DNA of 64,000 nucleotides from Bacteroidales bacterium (lineage in GTDB: Bacteria > Bacteroidota > Bacteroidia > Bacteroidales > F082). The notes beneath the pieces are model-generated. The model had not been told where the DNA came from. It ran no database searches and saw only the letters and a program-made list of their open reading frames with translations. The stretch lies in NCBI GenBank assembly GCA_017427985.1, contig JAFRRS010000015.1, positions 124,001-188,000 of the forward strand, read 5' to 3'. This document shows positions 17,183 to 25,087 of this stretch, piece by piece (positions within the stretch are counted from its first letter, which is position 1; each line of letters begins with the position of its first letter). The translations under genes and the position numbers were made by a program.

Positions 17183-19162
17183 ATGAAGAAAATATTACTT
17201 AGTTTGGTCGCTTTTGCTTTGGTTTTAAGCATCAAAGTGAACGCGCAGGAGCAGACGACTCCAGATTGGAAAAGATGGCACTATCTCTCTGAGGAAGAGA
17301 TGAATACGCCTGTCAGAAATGAGAATTTCACAGAGACAGACCCGCCGACAGGTACACCTCGTTTCGTGGCTGAGTTTGAACCTATGCAAGGTGTGATGAT
17401 ACGTTACCCTCTTGGAATCCCTACAAGTTTGGTAGTCCAGTTGGCTAACAACTGCCATGTTTACTGCGTGGTTTCGGCATCATATCAAAGCAGCGCACAG
17501 AGCTCATTCCAAAGTGCTGGTGTCAATATGAGCAATGTGACATTTGTCAATGCCCCGTCAGATTCATATTGGATTCGTGACTACGGTCCGTGGTACATTT
17601 TTGAAGACTACAGCCCAGCCATCGTCGACAACAAATACAACCGTAACCGCCCGAACGACGATAACATGTCGCAGGTTTTCTCCACATTCTGGGGCATCCC
17701 GATGTACGGCATGAACCTCACACACACAGGTGGAAACATGATGGAAGACGGTCGCGGACACGGTGTCAGCGACGAGCTTGTTTTCCAGGAGAACAACTAT
17801 AACGAGACCAATGTCCGCAACAAGATGCGCGACTATCTCGGCATTGACCCGTATCACGTCACCATCGACCCTCAGGGCGACTACATCGCTCACGTCGACT
17901 GCTGGGGCAAGTACCTCGCACCTGACAAGATTTTGATTGCACAGTTGCCACAAAGCAACTCACAATACGCTCTGTATGAGCAAGTTGCAAACTATTTTGC
18001 AACCACAAACTGCTGCTGGGGTTATCCTTACCGCGTCTACCGTGTGCAGGAGCCGGGTGGAAGCACTCTCGCACCTTACACCAACTCATTGATTCTCAAC
18101 AAGACAGTGTATGTTCCTCTTGGAAACAACTCATCATACAACGAATCAGCATTGCAGGTTTATCAGGAAGCTTTGCCAGGCTACACCATCGTTGGCGTCA
18201 CAAACAACGACTACTCAATATCATGGCAGAACACCGACGCTCTGCATTGCCGCACCCGTGGCGTGATGGACTTCGGCATGCTTTTCGTCGACCACAGAGA
18301 CGTTAAATTCGGCGAGCAGGAATGGCAGGATTCAATAGCAATCACAAGCAAATTCATCGCCTACAGCGGCATGGACTTGAAACAGGATTCACTCCTTGTT
18401 TATTATAGCATCGACGGCGGTGCATACCAAGTGGCACATATGACAGCAACAGGCGAACCAGATGAATACGTCGGCTACATCAAAGGTTATCAGGGATTGT
18501 CATCAATTGATTACTATGTTTTCGGTGCTGACGAGTCAGGTCGCCGTTACACACAGCCGGTGTTCGCTGAGTTGGACCCACATCACTTCACAATGGAAGA
18601 ATACACTCCTATCACTCCAACTGAGCCAACAATCAGCGTAGAGGAAATTACATTCGATGAAGCGGAAGAAGTGACATTCACCATCACCAACGAGACAAGC
18701 AATCCATTTACAATCAACGACATTACTGAAGAAAACAATAAAGTAAACTATCTGTGGTTTGAAACAAGCGAGGAGCTTCCTGCGACATTGGAAGTTGGCG
18801 AAAGTTTGGAGGTTACCGTTGGTATTGCGATGGTTGCTAAAGGTTATGTTGAAACATCTATCGTTATCATCTCCGACCTTGAGTCACAGTATATCACTGT
18901 AAAGATCAACGAGACATTGATTGACAACGTGTTAGAAAACGACGCCGCAAGCTTCGAGGTCTATCCTAACCCGATGAACAACACTTTATATATTAATGGC
19001 AATGTTCAGGATGTTACAATTTTCAACGCTGTCGGCCAGCAGGTTTTGTTTGTTGAAAACGCAAATGAAATCAACGTTGCGGATTTGAACGAAGGCTTGT
19101 ACTTCGTGAGAGTCAGCGACAAGAAGGGTAATAGCGTGGTGAAGAAGATCGTGAAGAGATAA
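17183..19162 (+). CDS. secreted peptidylarginine deiminase (PPAD) homologue with T9SS sorting domain
   Basis: A 659-residue secreted deiminase closely resembling Porphyromonas gingivalis PPAD, which turns C-terminal peptidyl-arginine into citrulline. Every PPAD catalytic residue has a counterpart: D133 in WIRDYGPW (PPAD D130), H237 and D239 in AHVDCWGKYLAP (H236, D238), N301 in YTNSLILN (N297) and C356 in TDALHCRTRG (C351). R154 and R156 in YNRNRPNDD match PPAD R152/R154, which hold the substrate carboxylate. A signal peptide (ends NAQ), an Ig-like region at about 380-590 and a type A T9SS C-terminal domain (VYPNPMNNTLYI to KKIVKR) complete the PPAD architecture. Plain agmatine deiminase is unlikely because of these arginines and the added domains. 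Followed by a family A palindrome and tRNA-Glu. Confidence 0.9.
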   Translation: MKKILLSLVAFALVLSIKVNAQEQTTPDWKRWHYLSEEEMNTPVRNENFTETDPPTGTPRFVAEFEPMQGVMIRYPLGIPTSLVVQLANNCHVYCVVSASYQSSAQSSFQSAGVNMSNVTFVNAPSDSYWIRDYGPWYIFEDYSPAIVDNKYNRNRPNDDNMSQVFSTFWGIPMYGMNLTHTGGNMMEDGRGHGVSDELVFQENNYNETNVRNKMRDYLGIDPYHVTIDPQGDYIAHVDCWGKYLAPDKILIAQLPQSNSQYALYEQVANYFATTNCCWGYPYRVYRVQEPGGSTLAPYTNSLILNKTVYVPLGNNSSYNESALQVYQEALPGYTIVGVTNNDYSISWQNTDALHCRTRGVMDFGMLFVDHRDVKFGEQEWQDSIAITSKFIAYSGMDLKQDSLLVYYSIDGGAYQVAHMTATGEPDEYVGYIKGYQGLSSIDYYVFGADESGRRYTQPVFAELDPHHFTMEEYTPITPTEPTISVEEITFDEAEEVTFTITNETSNPFTINDITEENNKVNYLWFETSEELPATLEVGESLEVTVGIAMVAKGYVETSIVIISDLESQYITVKINETLIDNVLENDAASFEVYPNPMNNTLYINGNVQDVTIFNAVGQQVLFVENANEINVADLNEGLYFVRVSDKKGNSVVKKIVKR

Positions 19163-19171
19163 AAAAACGTA

Positions 19172-19198
19172 TAGGGACGCGCTGCGGCGCGTCCCTAC
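19172..19198. repeat. family A palindromic repeat, GGGACGCG variant
   Basis: TAGGGACGCGC and GCGCGTCCCTA arms around a TGCG loop, 9 bases after the PPAD-like stop codon. As RNA it would form a strong GC hairpin followed by T-rich sequence, so it may also act as a terminator. Confidence 0.85.
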
Positions 19199-19238
19199 AA
19201 TTTTTTTAAAAAATTGTTGCATGCATTAAAATATTTTG

Positions 19239-19246
19239 TATTTTTG
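19239..19246 (+). promoter_or_regulatory. tRNA-Glu promoter, -7 box
   Basis: TATTTTTG with a TTG exactly 19 bases upstream (19217-19219), a textbook Bacteroidetes promoter. The predicted transcript start is a few bases before the tRNA 5' end at 19260. Confidence 0.75.
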
Positions 19247-19259
19247 CAGCGCAATTGAG

Positions 19260-19331
19260 GTCGGGTTCTACTAACGGTTAGGTAACGACACTCTCACTGT
19301 CGAAATAAGGGTTCGATTCCCTTACCCGATA
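19260..19331 (+). tRNA. tRNA-Glu (anticodon CTC)
   Basis: 72-base cloverleaf. The acceptor arms are GTCGGGT and ACCCGAT (one G-T pair at position 1), with A as discriminator. The D arm is TACT/GGTA and the anticodon stem CGACA/TGTCG. The loop is CTCTCAC, giving anticodon CTC at 19293-19295, which reads GAG (Glu). The variable region has 4 bases. The T arm is AAGGG/CCCTT with loop TTCGATT. CCA is not encoded. The layout is like E. coli tRNA-Glu. It has its own promoter and is followed within a few bases by a hairpin terminator, so it is a single-gene unit. Confidence 0.93.
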
Positions 19332-19335
19332 CTAA

Positions 19336-19363
19336 AAAAGCACCGAAAATTCGGTGCTTTTCT
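19336..19363 (+). terminator. Rho-independent terminator of tRNA-Glu
   Basis: AAAAGCACCGA pairs with TCGGTGCTTTT around an AAAT loop, followed by a T-rich tract; it starts about five bases after the tRNA 3' end. Confidence 0.85.
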
Positions 19364-19364
19364 T

Positions 19365-19436
19365 GTTTTTAGTCGTCATTATTGAGCTGCCACCTTTCTT
19401 CGAAAGCTGAAGATTCAATAATTGACGACTAAAAAC
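19365..19436. repeat. imperfect inverted repeat between convergent units
   Basis: The left arm begins GTTTTTAGTCGTCA and the right arm ends TGACGACTAAAAAC, about 21 bases each with one or two mismatches around a 29-base loop. The right arm overlaps the last codons of the minus-strand hydrolase gene, so the structure could serve as its terminator. Confidence 0.65.
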
Positions 19437-20079
19437 TATTAATCTCAGGATTATTTCGTTTTTCGTCCCCGATTCTTGTTTGCGGACCATGACCGCAATA
19501 GGCAATCGTGTTGTCAGGGAGTTTGTAAAGCACGTTGAGAAGGCTTTTTTCAAGCTGATTATAATTGCCACCCGGCAAATCCCAACGTCCTACTCCCCTG
19601 TAAAACAAGGTGTCGCCCGTGAAAACGATGCCGTCTTTCTCATCGTAGAAACAGACATGACCTGGAGCGTGACCCGGCGTACTAAGCACCTTTAACTCAT
19701 CGTTGCCAATCTTTATGATTTGTCCGTCGACCAAGTCGATGGTCGGAGTTAGGCAGCGGTCTTGGGTGAAATTGATGCCGAAAGCAGCCGCAAACATCCA
19801 AACTTTGTCGTAAAACGGCTTCTCAATAGGACTTGCTGCTAATTCAATATTGTATTTTTCAGCAATGACCTTGTTGCCCATCACATGATCGATGTGCGAG
19901 TGCGTGTTGAGCAACATCAGCGGCTTCAACCCGCTTTTTTCGATGTAATTCAAAATCTGCTCGTCCTCAAAACGCTCCAAATTGCCCGCATCAATGATGA
20001 CACACTCCTTGTTTTCGTTGTAAACAACGTAAGTATTGACTTGTATTGAATTGAAAATGAATGTCTTAACTGATAACAT
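19429..20079 (-). CDS. metallo-beta-lactamase-fold hydrolase (glyoxalase II-like)
   Basis: A 216-residue MBL-fold metallohydrolase of the hydroxyacylglutathione-hydrolase-like group (YcbL/GloB type). The metal-binding sequence is LNTHSHIDHVMGN (HxHxDH), with further ligands in GHAPGHVCFYD and FTGDTLFYRGVGRWDLPGG, then YCGHGPQT near the C-terminus. The GVGRWDLPGG segment is typical of the short YcbL-like subgroup that lacks the glutathione-binding C-terminal domain of true glyoxalase II, so a thioester hydrolase of unknown physiological substrate is the safer call. It is the last gene of the long minus-strand block and begins 2 bases after the glycosyltransferase gene. Confidence 0.88.
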   Translation of the reverse strand: MLSVKTFIFNSIQVNTYVVYNENKECVIIDAGNLERFEDEQILNYIEKSGLKPLMLLNTHSHIDHVMGNKVIAEKYNIELAASPIEKPFYDKVWMFAAAFGINFTQDRCLTPTIDLVDGQIIKIGNDELKVLSTPGHAPGHVCFYDEKDGIVFTGDTLFYRGVGRWDLPGGNYNQLEKSLLNVLYKLPDNTIAYCGHGPQTRIGDEKRNNPEINSF

Positions 20080-20081
20080 TT

Positions 20082-21068
20082 TTATTCCGCTTTAAGTAAT
20101 GAAACAATCTCGTCGGTATTGATGTTCGTCATGCACTTGAAATGTCCTTTCGGGCATTTTTTATATCCCAACTTAGAGCACGGACGGCATCTCAATCCTT
20201 TGATTTCCATTATGTTAAGTTTATTTTCCGAACCTTTTGGATAATACTGGTACATTCCAAACTCAGGAACGGTATTTCCCCAAACAGAGACCATCGGCTT
20301 GTTGAACGCCGCAGCGATGTGCATCATGCCAGTATCGCCAGTCAAAACGGCTTTCGACATCTTGATTATTGACGCCGACTGTTCAAGATTCAACAATCCC
20401 ACAGGATTCCAGACGTTCTCCCCCACCGCGTCGGCTATTACCTTTGCGCGTTTCATGTCACCAGGACCGCCAAGCAAAATCACAGGCTCGTCAAGCTTTT
20501 CGATGACTTCAATGACCTTTTCGGCAGGCATCACCTTGGTGTCATAACTTCCACCAACAGCCACAGCATAAAAACCGTTTCTGAACTCTTCCGGAAGGTC
20601 AGGCTCCTGCATCATATTCGTCTCCGAGATGTAAAACTCAAGCCCGCGACCGTCGTTTTTAATATCAAGCGGTTCAACAGCCTCAAAATATCTGTCAACT
20701 ATATGAATATCAGGCAGTTTGTTGATTTTAAAAGTAGTAAGCAGCATCTTCTTGAAATCAAGTTTATGGAAAGAATGATGCTCGCAACCCAAAGCAAAAC
20801 AGACTCTTTTTGAGCGGTTATTCTTTTGTAAATCAACAATATAATCGTATTCTTCCTTTTTCAACTCCTTAATCACCTCACGAATAGAGCCGTTGTACTC
20901 AAAAGTCTTGTCGACATACGGATTGTTGTGCGACAGACTTGCGAATTTGTCTTTCGTAAGTACATGAAGCTCAACGTCATCGTCCATCTGACGCTTGATG
21001 CAGCGTATCACAGGAGTGGTGAGGACAATGTCGCCAATTGAGCTGAAACGTATGAGTAATATCTTCAT
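20082..21068 (-). CDS. glycosyltransferase family 9 (heptosyltransferase-like)
   Basis: A 328-residue GT9 protein, the family of ADP-heptose:LPS heptosyltransferases. Signatures are the N-terminal ILLIRFSSIGDIVLTTPVIR, IVDLQKNNRSK, AVAVGGSYDTKVMP, VILLGGPGDMKRA and the C-terminal LTGDTGMMHIAAAFNKPMVSVWG donor-binding block. A terminal cluster CRPCSKLGYKKCPKGHFKCM is common in Bacteroidota members. It is a GT-B fold enzyme probably acting on lipid A core oligosaccharide at the inner membrane. The donor sugar cannot be told from sequence. It is cotranscribed with a 5'-nucleotidase upstream (12-base gap) and the MBL-fold hydrolase downstream. Confidence 0.9.
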   Translation of the reverse strand: MKILLIRFSSIGDIVLTTPVIRCIKRQMDDDVELHVLTKDKFASLSHNNPYVDKTFEYNGSIREVIKELKKEEYDYIVDLQKNNRSKRVCFALGCEHHSFHKLDFKKMLLTTFKINKLPDIHIVDRYFEAVEPLDIKNDGRGLEFYISETNMMQEPDLPEEFRNGFYAVAVGGSYDTKVMPAEKVIEVIEKLDEPVILLGGPGDMKRAKVIADAVGENVWNPVGLLNLEQSASIIKMSKAVLTGDTGMMHIAAAFNKPMVSVWGNTVPEFGMYQYYPKGSENKLNIMEIKGLRCRPCSKLGYKKCPKGHFKCMTNINTDEIVSLLKAE

Positions 21069-21080
21069 TTTAACACAATT

Positions 21081-22526
21081 TTATTCTTGGATAATATTGC
21101 ATTCGTAACGTCTAACATTTTGGTAATCAACATCTTTATGGTCTTCAAGATATAAAAACTCCCCTTCATTGGCAGTTAGTCCGCAATCTCTCATCGAGAT
21201 GCAATAGTCTTTTGCCCATGTCGAAGCCATATAGCTGTTAAGTGCCACCGAATAAACCTTTTCCTGATCGATAGGCTTGTCATCGACAATTGCTTTTACA
21301 TCTTTGAAATAACCGCTTCCATCTTGCTTTTTAACATAAACCATAGTGTATTTCAATCCTGAAACATGTGTAGGAAAACCGTCTTTTGTCGAAGCGACTT
21401 CAAGAAACTTTTCCACTTGTTTTCCAGTCATCTCACAGATTACCAATGAGTTATTAAACGGGTCGAGATTAAATATGTCAGCTTTGGAGATATCGCCGCC
21501 ATGCATGTTATCGAAGCGCACGCCACCTGGATTCTGCATAGAGATGTCAGTCTTAGTGATATAACGCTGGGCATCCGCCATGAAGGCGCCGAGTGCTTCT
21601 TTGTCGTTAAACGGTGTCACTGCATGACCGACAATTTCTTTGAACTCAGGGCGAGAATAATAATATTCCACTTCCTTGTTTATTTTCTCATCAACTTTCG
21701 TAACTTTAGTTAAATCAATAATTTGCGATGTTTTTTCTGTGACTTTTCCATCAACGACTTTGAGTTTTGTAACCGTCGCATTTTTAAGATAATATTTTGA
21801 CTGAGTGTAAAGAACGCCGTTTTCAAAAATTTTGTTTGCCAAATCGTGCGAGTGACCGCCGATTATCATGTCAAATTCGGGATTTTTTACAGCAAAATCA
21901 AGCTCTTGCACCATTCCGCAATGCGAGAGAAGCACGAAAACATCGCAGCTGTCTTTCAGATAAAGATAATCTTTGATAACATCCTTGGCATCAACAAAAC
22001 CGACATCTTTCATGTTTTTGATATGTGCGCTCGGACGGCCGTCGTTGCTCGTCTCAATCATACCAAGCAGAATGATTTTTACATCTTTCCCGTTGATTCT
22101 TTTAGTAATTGTCACATACGGTGGCATTTTAATATCAGGATATGCTGAAAAATCAACATTAGCGCAGATTACAGGGAATTTTGTATTGTTGATGAAATAT
22201 CTTATTCCGTCGATGTTGTCGTCAAACTCATGGTTGCCGAGAGCCGATACCTCAAAACCGATTTCATTCATCAGCGATATCATCGGGAGGTTTGAATGCT
22301 CCGGATATTTGTCGTTGTAGGCGTTGCCAGTGCGGTTGTCGCCGGCACTCACAATCAAAAGTTGCGGATAAAGATTGCGCAAACTGTCAGCAATATAAGC
22401 CAGTTTCGGCATATTCTCAATGTGAGAATGCATGTCGTTAACAGATAAAATCACCACTTCCTGCTGCTTCGATGCGCAAGAAACCAGCAACAAGCTGATA
22501 ATCAATACATTAAAAAACCTTTTCAT
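21081..22526 (-). CDS. 5'-nucleotidase / metallophosphatase lipoprotein
   Basis: A 481-residue UshA-like protein with a lipoprotein signal (ISLLLVSC, Cys at about residue 17). The metallophosphatase domain has SVNDMHSH (D-x-H), SAGDNRTGN, ALGNHEFDD (GNHEFD) and GGHSHDLAN, which bind two metals. The C-terminal 5'-nucleotidase domain has DAQRYITKTDISMQNPGG, with the family's substrate-binding N-x-G-G-x-R-type sequence NPGGVRF, and FDPFNN-like NLDPFNNSLVIC. It likely dephosphorylates nucleotides or sugar nucleotides in the periplasm or at the outer membrane. It lies in the minus-strand block between dus (3-base gap) and the GT9 gene. Confidence 0.9.
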   Translation of the reverse strand: MKRFFNVLIISLLLVSCASKQQEVVILSVNDMHSHIENMPKLAYIADSLRNLYPQLLIVSAGDNRTGNAYNDKYPEHSNLPMISLMNEIGFEVSALGNHEFDDNIDGIRYFINNTKFPVICANVDFSAYPDIKMPPYVTITKRINGKDVKIILLGMIETSNDGRPSAHIKNMKDVGFVDAKDVIKDYLYLKDSCDVFVLLSHCGMVQELDFAVKNPEFDMIIGGHSHDLANKIFENGVLYTQSKYYLKNATVTKLKVVDGKVTEKTSQIIDLTKVTKVDEKINKEVEYYYSRPEFKEIVGHAVTPFNDKEALGAFMADAQRYITKTDISMQNPGGVRFDNMHGGDISKADIFNLDPFNNSLVICEMTGKQVEKFLEVASTKDGFPTHVSGLKYTMVYVKKQDGSGYFKDVKAIVDDKPIDQEKVYSVALNSYMASTWAKDYCISMRDCGLTANEGEFLYLEDHKDVDYQNVRRYECNIIQE

Positions 22527-22529
22527 AAC

Positions 22530-23516
22530 TTAAACTATTAAATCATATTCATTAAAAATTTCCTCAACAGATGTCTCATATTCATCCAAATGATTGACTT
22601 TCTTGACTTTACGCCACACATTCTGAGGGTCGTCGAAAATATTCATCATGTATTTCCACAATTCCTTCATGCTACCGATGATTTTTGGGCTGCCTCCAGC
22701 ATGACGCAAACGCTCAATATACAAATCGACAACAAAATTATGCAGACGTGATTTTTTATCCTGCTGATTATCAATATGTTTGATTTGTTCGGCAAGAAAC
22801 GGATTTGTCAATAAACCACGACCCAACATTATTTCCGATTTTGTCATTATCGGTTTAGAAGAGACGCGATGAATCGCCTCTCTACACCGCATCAATACGA
22901 AATCGTATTTATTCACATCAAAAATATCGCCATTATAAACCAATGGTTTATTAATTAGTGGTATCAAATTCGTGAATTTTTCTAACGACGCCTCGCCAGT
23001 GTACATCTGTTTTCCGATTCGCGGATGTATTATTATCTCACTGAATGGCAACGTGTTAAACGTATCAACAAAAGCGTAAATCTCCTCATCATTGTAATAT
23101 CCGAGACGGCATTTTATGCTGAATTTTATCCCATCAATCTGCTCGAAAACGTCGTTCAGCATTTTTATCGTACGGGTCGGGTCTGCCATCAGACCGCAAC
23201 CTCGAGTTTTGTTGGCGACGCGAGGAAACGGGCATCCCATATTGAGGTTAAATTCCACATATCCCATTGATTTACATTGATTTGCAAATCTCACAATTTC
23301 CTCTGCGGTATTGCTTAAAATCTGCGGCACAACAGTTTTCACATCATTAAAATCAGGACTGATTTCCTCACCGCGCAGACTTTTCGAGTTGTCTTTCTGA
23401 ATTCCGGTGAAAAACGGCGTATAATATTTGTCGATACCGCCAAAATGTTTCTTGAAAATATTGCGGTAAACAACATCGGTTATCCCCTGAAACGGCGCAA
23501 GACTCAGTGTTTCCAT
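22530..23516 (-). CDS. tRNA-dihydrouridine synthase
   Basis: A 328-residue FMN-dependent Dus protein that reduces uridine to dihydrouridine in the tRNA D loop. It has the N-terminal SLAPFQGITDVVYRN, FNLNMGCPFPRVANK with catalytic cysteine followed by GCGLM, SIKCRLGY, IIHPRIGKQMYTG, PLVYNGDIFD and MLGRGLLTNPFLA. The loop between the YNGDIFD strand and the MLGRGLL phosphate-binding motif carries a family A palindrome read as MRCREAIHRVSS (residues about 211-220), lengthening a surface loop without breaking the barrel. The gene overlaps the 3' end of lnt by 13 bases. Assignment to DusA, B or C is not possible by eye. Confidence 0.92.
   Translation of the reverse strand: METLSLAPFQGITDVVYRNIFKKHFGGIDKYYTPFFTGIQKDNSKSLRGEEISPDFNDVKTVVPQILSNTAEEIVRFANQCKSMGYVEFNLNMGCPFPRVANKTRGCGLMADPTRTIKMLNDVFEQIDGIKFSIKCRLGYYNDEEIYAFVDTFNTLPFSEIIIHPRIGKQMYTGEASLEKFTNLIPLINKPLVYNGDIFDVNKYDFVLMRCREAIHRVSSKPIMTKSEIMLGRGLLTNPFLAEQIKHIDNQQDKKSRLHNFVVDLYIERLRHAGGSPKIIGSMKELWKYMMNIFDDPQNVWRKVKKVNHLDEYETSVEEIFNEYDLIV
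22857..22885. repeat. family A repeat inside the dus gene
   Basis: AGAGACGCGAT and ATCGCCTCTCT arms around a GA loop, with one mismatch, ending in TCTAC like other copies. It is read in frame on the minus strand as CREAIHRVSS. Confidence 0.8.
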
Positions 23517-25087
23517 TGTTTTTTCAAAATTAGTTTAACAATAGTCATTGCGACAAGCAGGGCTGTCAGGAAAACCGAAATTTTATAGATATAATCGCCA
23601 TAACGGACGTAAAACGTCAGTTTATTGTTGGTTTTCAATGTGTTACACAAAGCTGTCTGCTCCCAGTATTTGCTTTGCTCAACGATGTCGCCTCGTTGGT
23701 TGATAAAACAGGAAATGCCTGTATTTGCTGAACGCGCGACGCTTCTTCTCGTCTCGATTGCGCGCAGCTTCGAAAACTCAAGATGCTGCTTATGACCTGG
23801 GGAATTGCCCCACCAACCATCGTTAGTTATCACAAAAAGCAAATCCGCACCTTTTTTAACGAATTCCGTTACATATCCACCGAACACCGATTCGTAGCAA
23901 ATCAAAGTGCCAACTTTATGATTATCAAATGATAATACTTTTGCCTCACTGTCTTTTTTCAGAGTTCCAACGGTTCCGCCAAGGTCGAGAGCGCTGTTTT
24001 TAAGCATCCGCAAAAACCACCACGACGGCATCGCCTCCGCTCCAGGTGTCAGTTTTGACTTGTGATAATACTGGATTGTGTCTTTTGTAATCAGGGAAGC
24101 GGTGTTGTAAGCGTAAAAATACTTGTCAACGTCATAAAACTTTCTTGCTGCGAAGTCGTTTCCGGAACTGTCAGGTGCCATTCCCAAAGTGCTCAACCCG
24201 ATGACATAACACGTATTTGGAAATTCGCTTACAAAACGACGCAACTCTTTGATTGAGTAATACTTATCAATCCGTTCAAGCCAAATATCCTCTTGCACTG
24301 CCGACTCAGGACTCACCACATAACGCGTGTTTTCTGTCACCAACGGGGCTGCTACTGAAAGATTTCGCTCCATGATTTGACGAGCATTCAGCGTAAATTC
24401 TTCCGAATAAGGGTCGAGATTAGGTTGCACCACAACGATTTCCACGTCCTCGCCTTTTTCAGAATAGGAAAAATACATTATCTTACTGATAATCAAAGGT
24501 ATAAAAAGGACACAAAGGAATAAAACTGCATATTTCTTTCTCTCACAAGATTTCTCCACTCCCTTCGGTCGGTCGAAATGACAAAGGAATTTGTAAATCA
24601 AAATGTTAGCGGCAAGTACCCATACCGTGCCACCAGCGATGCCAGTAAATTCGTACCATTGCACCCAAGTGTGATAATGTGAAAAAACGTTTCCAATGTT
24701 GAGCCACGGCCAGTTGATTTGCCAGTTAAGATGCAGGTATTCGAATGCTAACACAAATATTATCAGCAGGTAATAGCCTTTTTTGTTGTCATAAAGTTTT
24801 GTTTTCACGAAGCCATAAGCCCAGAAAACGCAAGTCATGAAAAGGCTGTTGAGCAGTATCATCCCGATGGTGCCGGCTGCAGTGGTTTTCCACACCCACC
24901 AAGTCGTGAGCGCGTTCCAAATCAAGAAAGCGATGTAATAAAACCAGGAAAAACCCACCCTGTCTTGAAGAAACAACAACGGCACAAAAGCCACGAAAGC
25001 AAGTGGTACAAGACCGTCTACTGGCCATGCAGCAGCTATCAGAAGACCGCTCAGCACTGCCAATCCGATCTTTGCGCTCGCCTTCAT
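23504..25087 (-). CDS. lnt: apolipoprotein N-acyltransferase
   Basis: Adds the third acyl chain to the N-terminal cysteine of lipoproteins in the inner membrane. The 527-residue protein has about six N-terminal membrane segments, then a nitrilase-like periplasmic domain. The catalytic triad is visible as Glu in VSPESAVQED (about residue 261), Lys in YHKSKLTPGAE (about 345) and Cys in GTLICYESVFGG (about 396), followed by a last membrane segment. A family B-like repeat encodes FDRPKGVEKSCERK at about 169-180, in the loop between membrane segments. The ATG at 25087 overlaps the holB stop (TGATG); GTG at 25090 is an alternative. Confidence 0.93.
   Translation of the reverse strand: MKASAKIGLAVLSGLLIAAAWPVDGLVPLAFVAFVPLLFLQDRVGFSWFYYIAFLIWNALTTWWVWKTTAAGTIGMILLNSLFMTCVFWAYGFVKTKLYDNKKGYYLLIIFVLAFEYLHLNWQINWPWLNIGNVFSHYHTWVQWYEFTGIAGGTVWVLAANILIYKFLCHFDRPKGVEKSCERKKYAVLFLCVLFIPLIISKIMYFSYSEKGEDVEIVVVQPNLDPYSEEFTLNARQIMERNLSVAAPLVTENTRYVVSPESAVQEDIWLERIDKYYSIKELRRFVSEFPNTCYVIGLSTLGMAPDSSGNDFAARKFYDVDKYFYAYNTASLITKDTIQYYHKSKLTPGAEAMPSWWFLRMLKNSALDLGGTVGTLKKDSEAKVLSFDNHKVGTLICYESVFGGYVTEFVKKGADLLFVITNDGWWGNSPGHKQHLEFSKLRAIETRRSVARSANTGISCFINQRGDIVEQSKYWEQTALCNTLKTNNKLTFYVRYGDYIYKISVFLTALLVAMTIVKLILKKQWKH
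24548..24583. repeat. family B-like repeat inside lnt
   Basis: AGATTTCTCCACTCCC, an inner CTTCGGTCGG section and GTCGAAATGACA, a diverged relative of the GAGATTCCTCGC...GGAATGACA repeat. It is translated in frame on the minus strand as CHFDRPKGVEKSCE. Confidence 0.7.
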
